Positions 28,010-30,101 of a stretch of DNA of 30,101 nucleotides are shown here, one piece after another (positions within the stretch are counted from its first letter, which is position 1; the number at the start of each line of letters is the position of its first letter). Source of the stretch: Chara braunii (taxonomy: Eukaryota; Streptophyta; Charophyceae; Charales; Characeae). The position numbers and the translations under genes are program-made. Where the stretch lies: the NCBI GenBank assembly GCA_003427395.1, contig BFEA01000115.1, positions 3,135,682-3,165,782 of the forward strand, written 5' to 3'. Below the pieces are notes generated by a model, which was not told the origin of the DNA, ran no database searches, and worked only from the letters and a program-made list of their open reading frames with translations.

Positions 28010-28120
28010 GGGGGGAGTAAGAGAAGAAGAGGAGAAGAAGAAGAAGAAAAAAAAGAAAAAGGATAGGGAGAAGAAGACGAAGAAGGAGAGATAAAATAAA
28101 AAAAAGAAAATTTTCGTCGA
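28010..28120. repeat. Purine tract (GAA/GGA-rich)
   Basis: Almost uninterrupted A/G sequence dominated by GAAGAAG and GGAGAAG, then A-rich. Confidence 0.85.
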
Positions 28121-28142
28121 TGACTTTTTTGCGCGGGGTAGC

Positions 28143-28340
28143 AACGACGATGACGAGGATGGCACGGCGCGGTGACAAGGACAACGGGCACGACGATGGT
28201 GACGATGATCGCGACGATGACGAACGCGACAGTGGCGGTGATGACGTGGCGCGACGACGATGATCGCAACGATGACGACGATGACGTGGCACGACGACGA
28301 CGATCACGACAATGACGCTGATGATGGCCAGGTGGTGACG
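28143..28340. repeat. (GAC/GAT)n trinucleotide-like repeat
   Basis: Irregular GACGAT, GATGAC and GACGACGAC repeats with scattered GTGGC words, about 200 bp. An Asp-rich peptide on plus (DDDDHDND) is the simple translation. No gene is called. Confidence 0.85.
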
Positions 28341-29254
28341 ACGAAGCAGGATGGGTCGGGAGACAGGGAGAGCCGAGGGGGAGGAGAGAGAGAGGGAGAG
28401 AGTGAGAGCACACACACACACTCACTCACTCGACACGACCGAGGGTCGGACGCAGACACAGTGGCAAAGACACAAAGTCAAAGTCTTGGATTCTGAATGC
28501 CGAAACAGGAGCAAGCCACACTAAGTACGAGCACAGCAGCTGAGAACTGGTACGAGACTGGTCCCCGTACCGTACGGGGAGCCGGTATAAGTATCGGTGA
28601 CCTGTAAGGTACCAGGGGCATTTCTACGAAGACCCCGAGGGCAGAACTGAAAAATACGGTATTTGAAAGTGGCGCCCGAATTGCAGCATGGCGCTTGTTG
28701 TCCAAAATCCTACGGTACCAAAGGAGGGGTTTGGAAAAAGGGTGCCAGGCCGAAAAACGGGATGCAGCCGAAACAGCAAAAAGATAGACCAGGGATTGAG
28801 CCCTGGCGGAGTCCGTAACAGTTATCCCCTGTTGCCTAATGCGGCGAAAAAAGTCCAAACCAAATAAAACACCATATATCCTACACAGCTATGAAAAGCC
28901 AAACAGTCTAATAATGCTCTATCATCATGAAATCCTAAGAGGATCCTACAAACACAACGAACCTTAAACCAATCAACACTGAACCAGTCGTCTAAGGCGA
29001 CGAATAAAACATCACTCCGTTCCTCCACTTTGCCAGCTTCAACAAACGGGGCTACTAAGGCTGCTCCAGGCCACTCCAGGCCACCCAAAAGCAGAGTAAA
29101 CTCCACATTTGTCCTCGCCCACTAAGCAAATAGACCCAATCACCGCAGGCCGCCCCCAACTCAGCAGGAACACGTTATCCCCATGGCATCTCCATATCAA
29201 AGACCGAAGGACAAGCGCCCGATCGGTTTCATTAGGTATGGTGGTGGCGTCCAG
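28341..29254. other. Unassigned region
   Basis: No gene recognised. It contains a short AC repeat near 28410-28430 and a perfect 8-bp palindrome CCCCGTAC-C-GTACGGGG at 28563-28579. Minus-strand frames of 126, 94 and 87 codons (28858-28478, 29106-28822, 29302-29039) overlap and have no family resemblance. Confidence 0.4.
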
Positions 29255-29660
29255 ATCCCGCCCTGAGGCAAAATTTGTTCGATTTATTTTTCTGCATAAC
29301 ATTTTCTTTTTTCAGATTCTTTTGATTTTTTTTATTTTTTTTTTGCTTGGACCTTCGCTGGTCCTTGCATGGGCTGGGCACCCGGGACCCGGGCGGATCC
29401 TAGGTCAGATGCAAATATAAAAGGGAAAAAAGATAATAATGAAAAGAAAAAACAGCCAAAGACGCATGGTAACCACCCGGACGTCCGGACCCGGTTCCAG
29501 ACAGTCCGGTGTCTGGTCCCCATGTCCGGATGGAGGCCCCTGGGGCAAAAATCAAAAAAAAAAAGGGGGCGGACCAGGACGCTTGTCAGGTCCTAGCCGC
29601 CTCTAGAAAAATAACGGGGTGATTTTTAAGTGTCCTTTCACCCCACCGGACATGGCCTAG
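29255..29660 (+). repeat. Dispersed TCCGGA-rich repeat, copy B
   Basis: CTGAGGCAAAATTTG, TTCTGCATAACAT and a T-run followed by CAGATT open the copy as in 1535-1615. A TCCGGAC-rich block with GGACGTCCGGACCCGG (29480-29540) and an A-run with GGGGGCGG follow. It is longer than copy A. Confidence 0.6.
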
Positions 29661-29770
29661 AGCTCCAGACACAAGACACTGCAGGTTTTTGAGGTGGCAG
29701 GTTTTGCACAGGCCCGAGCAATTTCAAAGCGGCCGTTTCGACGTGACGCCCGCCGCTGCTGCCCGTTTGG

Positions 29771-29772
<2 letters not shown>

Positions 29773-29823
<51 letters not shown>
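29773..29823. repeat. (GA)n microsatellite
   Basis: Uninterrupted GA repeat of about 51 bp. Confidence 0.98.
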
Positions 29824-29824
<1 letters not shown>

Positions 29825-30101
29825 ACTGACAGTGCTACCAGTCTGAAGACTCTGACGCTCTGAATTGAACTGCAAAGTTCGAACTTTTATGTTATATATG
29901 AAGTTATGAACTTGAATTACTAAATCCAAAGTTCAAAGTTCAAAAAGTTAATCATACTTTTTTCAAAAACAAATTCTCTGTTTCTTTAGTCTTGTGCCTG
30001 CTTTGCACTGTTTGCAACTCTGCATATCTGCTAGTTAAATGTGCTGGTTGATTTGCTGCAAGACACGTGGCTCTGCTGCCTGAACTACAGAGTGCAAAGC
30101 A

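Overview
The window looks like repeat-rich nuclear DNA from a streptophyte alga or lower plant. My best guess is a charophyte close to Chara braunii. That rests on how closely the gag and integrase segments resemble my recollection of gypsy-type proteins annotated in that genome, so it is inference and not a database result. There are no bacterial-style operons. Nearly everything recognisable is a decayed retroelement, a simple repeat or an assembly artefact, and no intact host gene could be identified. | Layout, left to right. 1-820: an (AG)n tract, a G-rich purine minisatellite and a 202-bp fold-back hairpin. 1166-1244 and 1535-1775: TCCGGA-rich dispersed repeats; a longer copy lies at 29255-29660. 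3104-3531: a 227-bp tandem duplication whose minus strand looks like a duplicated 116-nt exon with splice-like edges. 3949-5265: a tandem-duplicated segment whose second copy was split by a solo LTR (4178-5172) flanked by a GATT(T) target duplication. 5594-5631: a Nextera mate-pair junction adapter, at which the next element stops abruptly. | 5632-about 11760 (minus): a LINE with a long zinc-knuckle ORF1 and an ORF2 encoding an APE-type endonuclease and reverse transcriptase; it has several stops and frameshifts and its 3' end is lost at the adapter. 11836-11853 is an N gap. 12244-12600 (minus): two tandem copies of a repeat whose core is the 3' two-thirds of U6 snRNA, each followed by an A-run. 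12690-13730 (minus): a second, older LINE ORF1 remnant. | 13731-20090: mostly unassignable, with a candidate plus-strand LTR and tRNA-Met-like primer site (17821-18710) and a 53-bp tandem repeat upstream of a TATA box. 20100-about 26740 (minus): a decayed Ty3/gypsy element reading gag, tandemly duplicated zinc knuckle, protease, RT, RNase H, integrase, chromodomain-like tail and 3' LTR. Its LTR is the same family as the solo LTR at 4178-5172, and no matching 5' LTR is visible. 27260-28480 is low complexity, including a 101-nt pure G run. | The genes do not form a pathway; they are two autonomous retroelement types plus their debris. The most biologically interesting items are the U6-derived tandem repeat beside two LINE copies, the exon-like tandem duplication, and the solo LTR with its own empty-site paralogue. 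The most practically important item is the adapter, which makes linkage across 5594-5631 unreliable.
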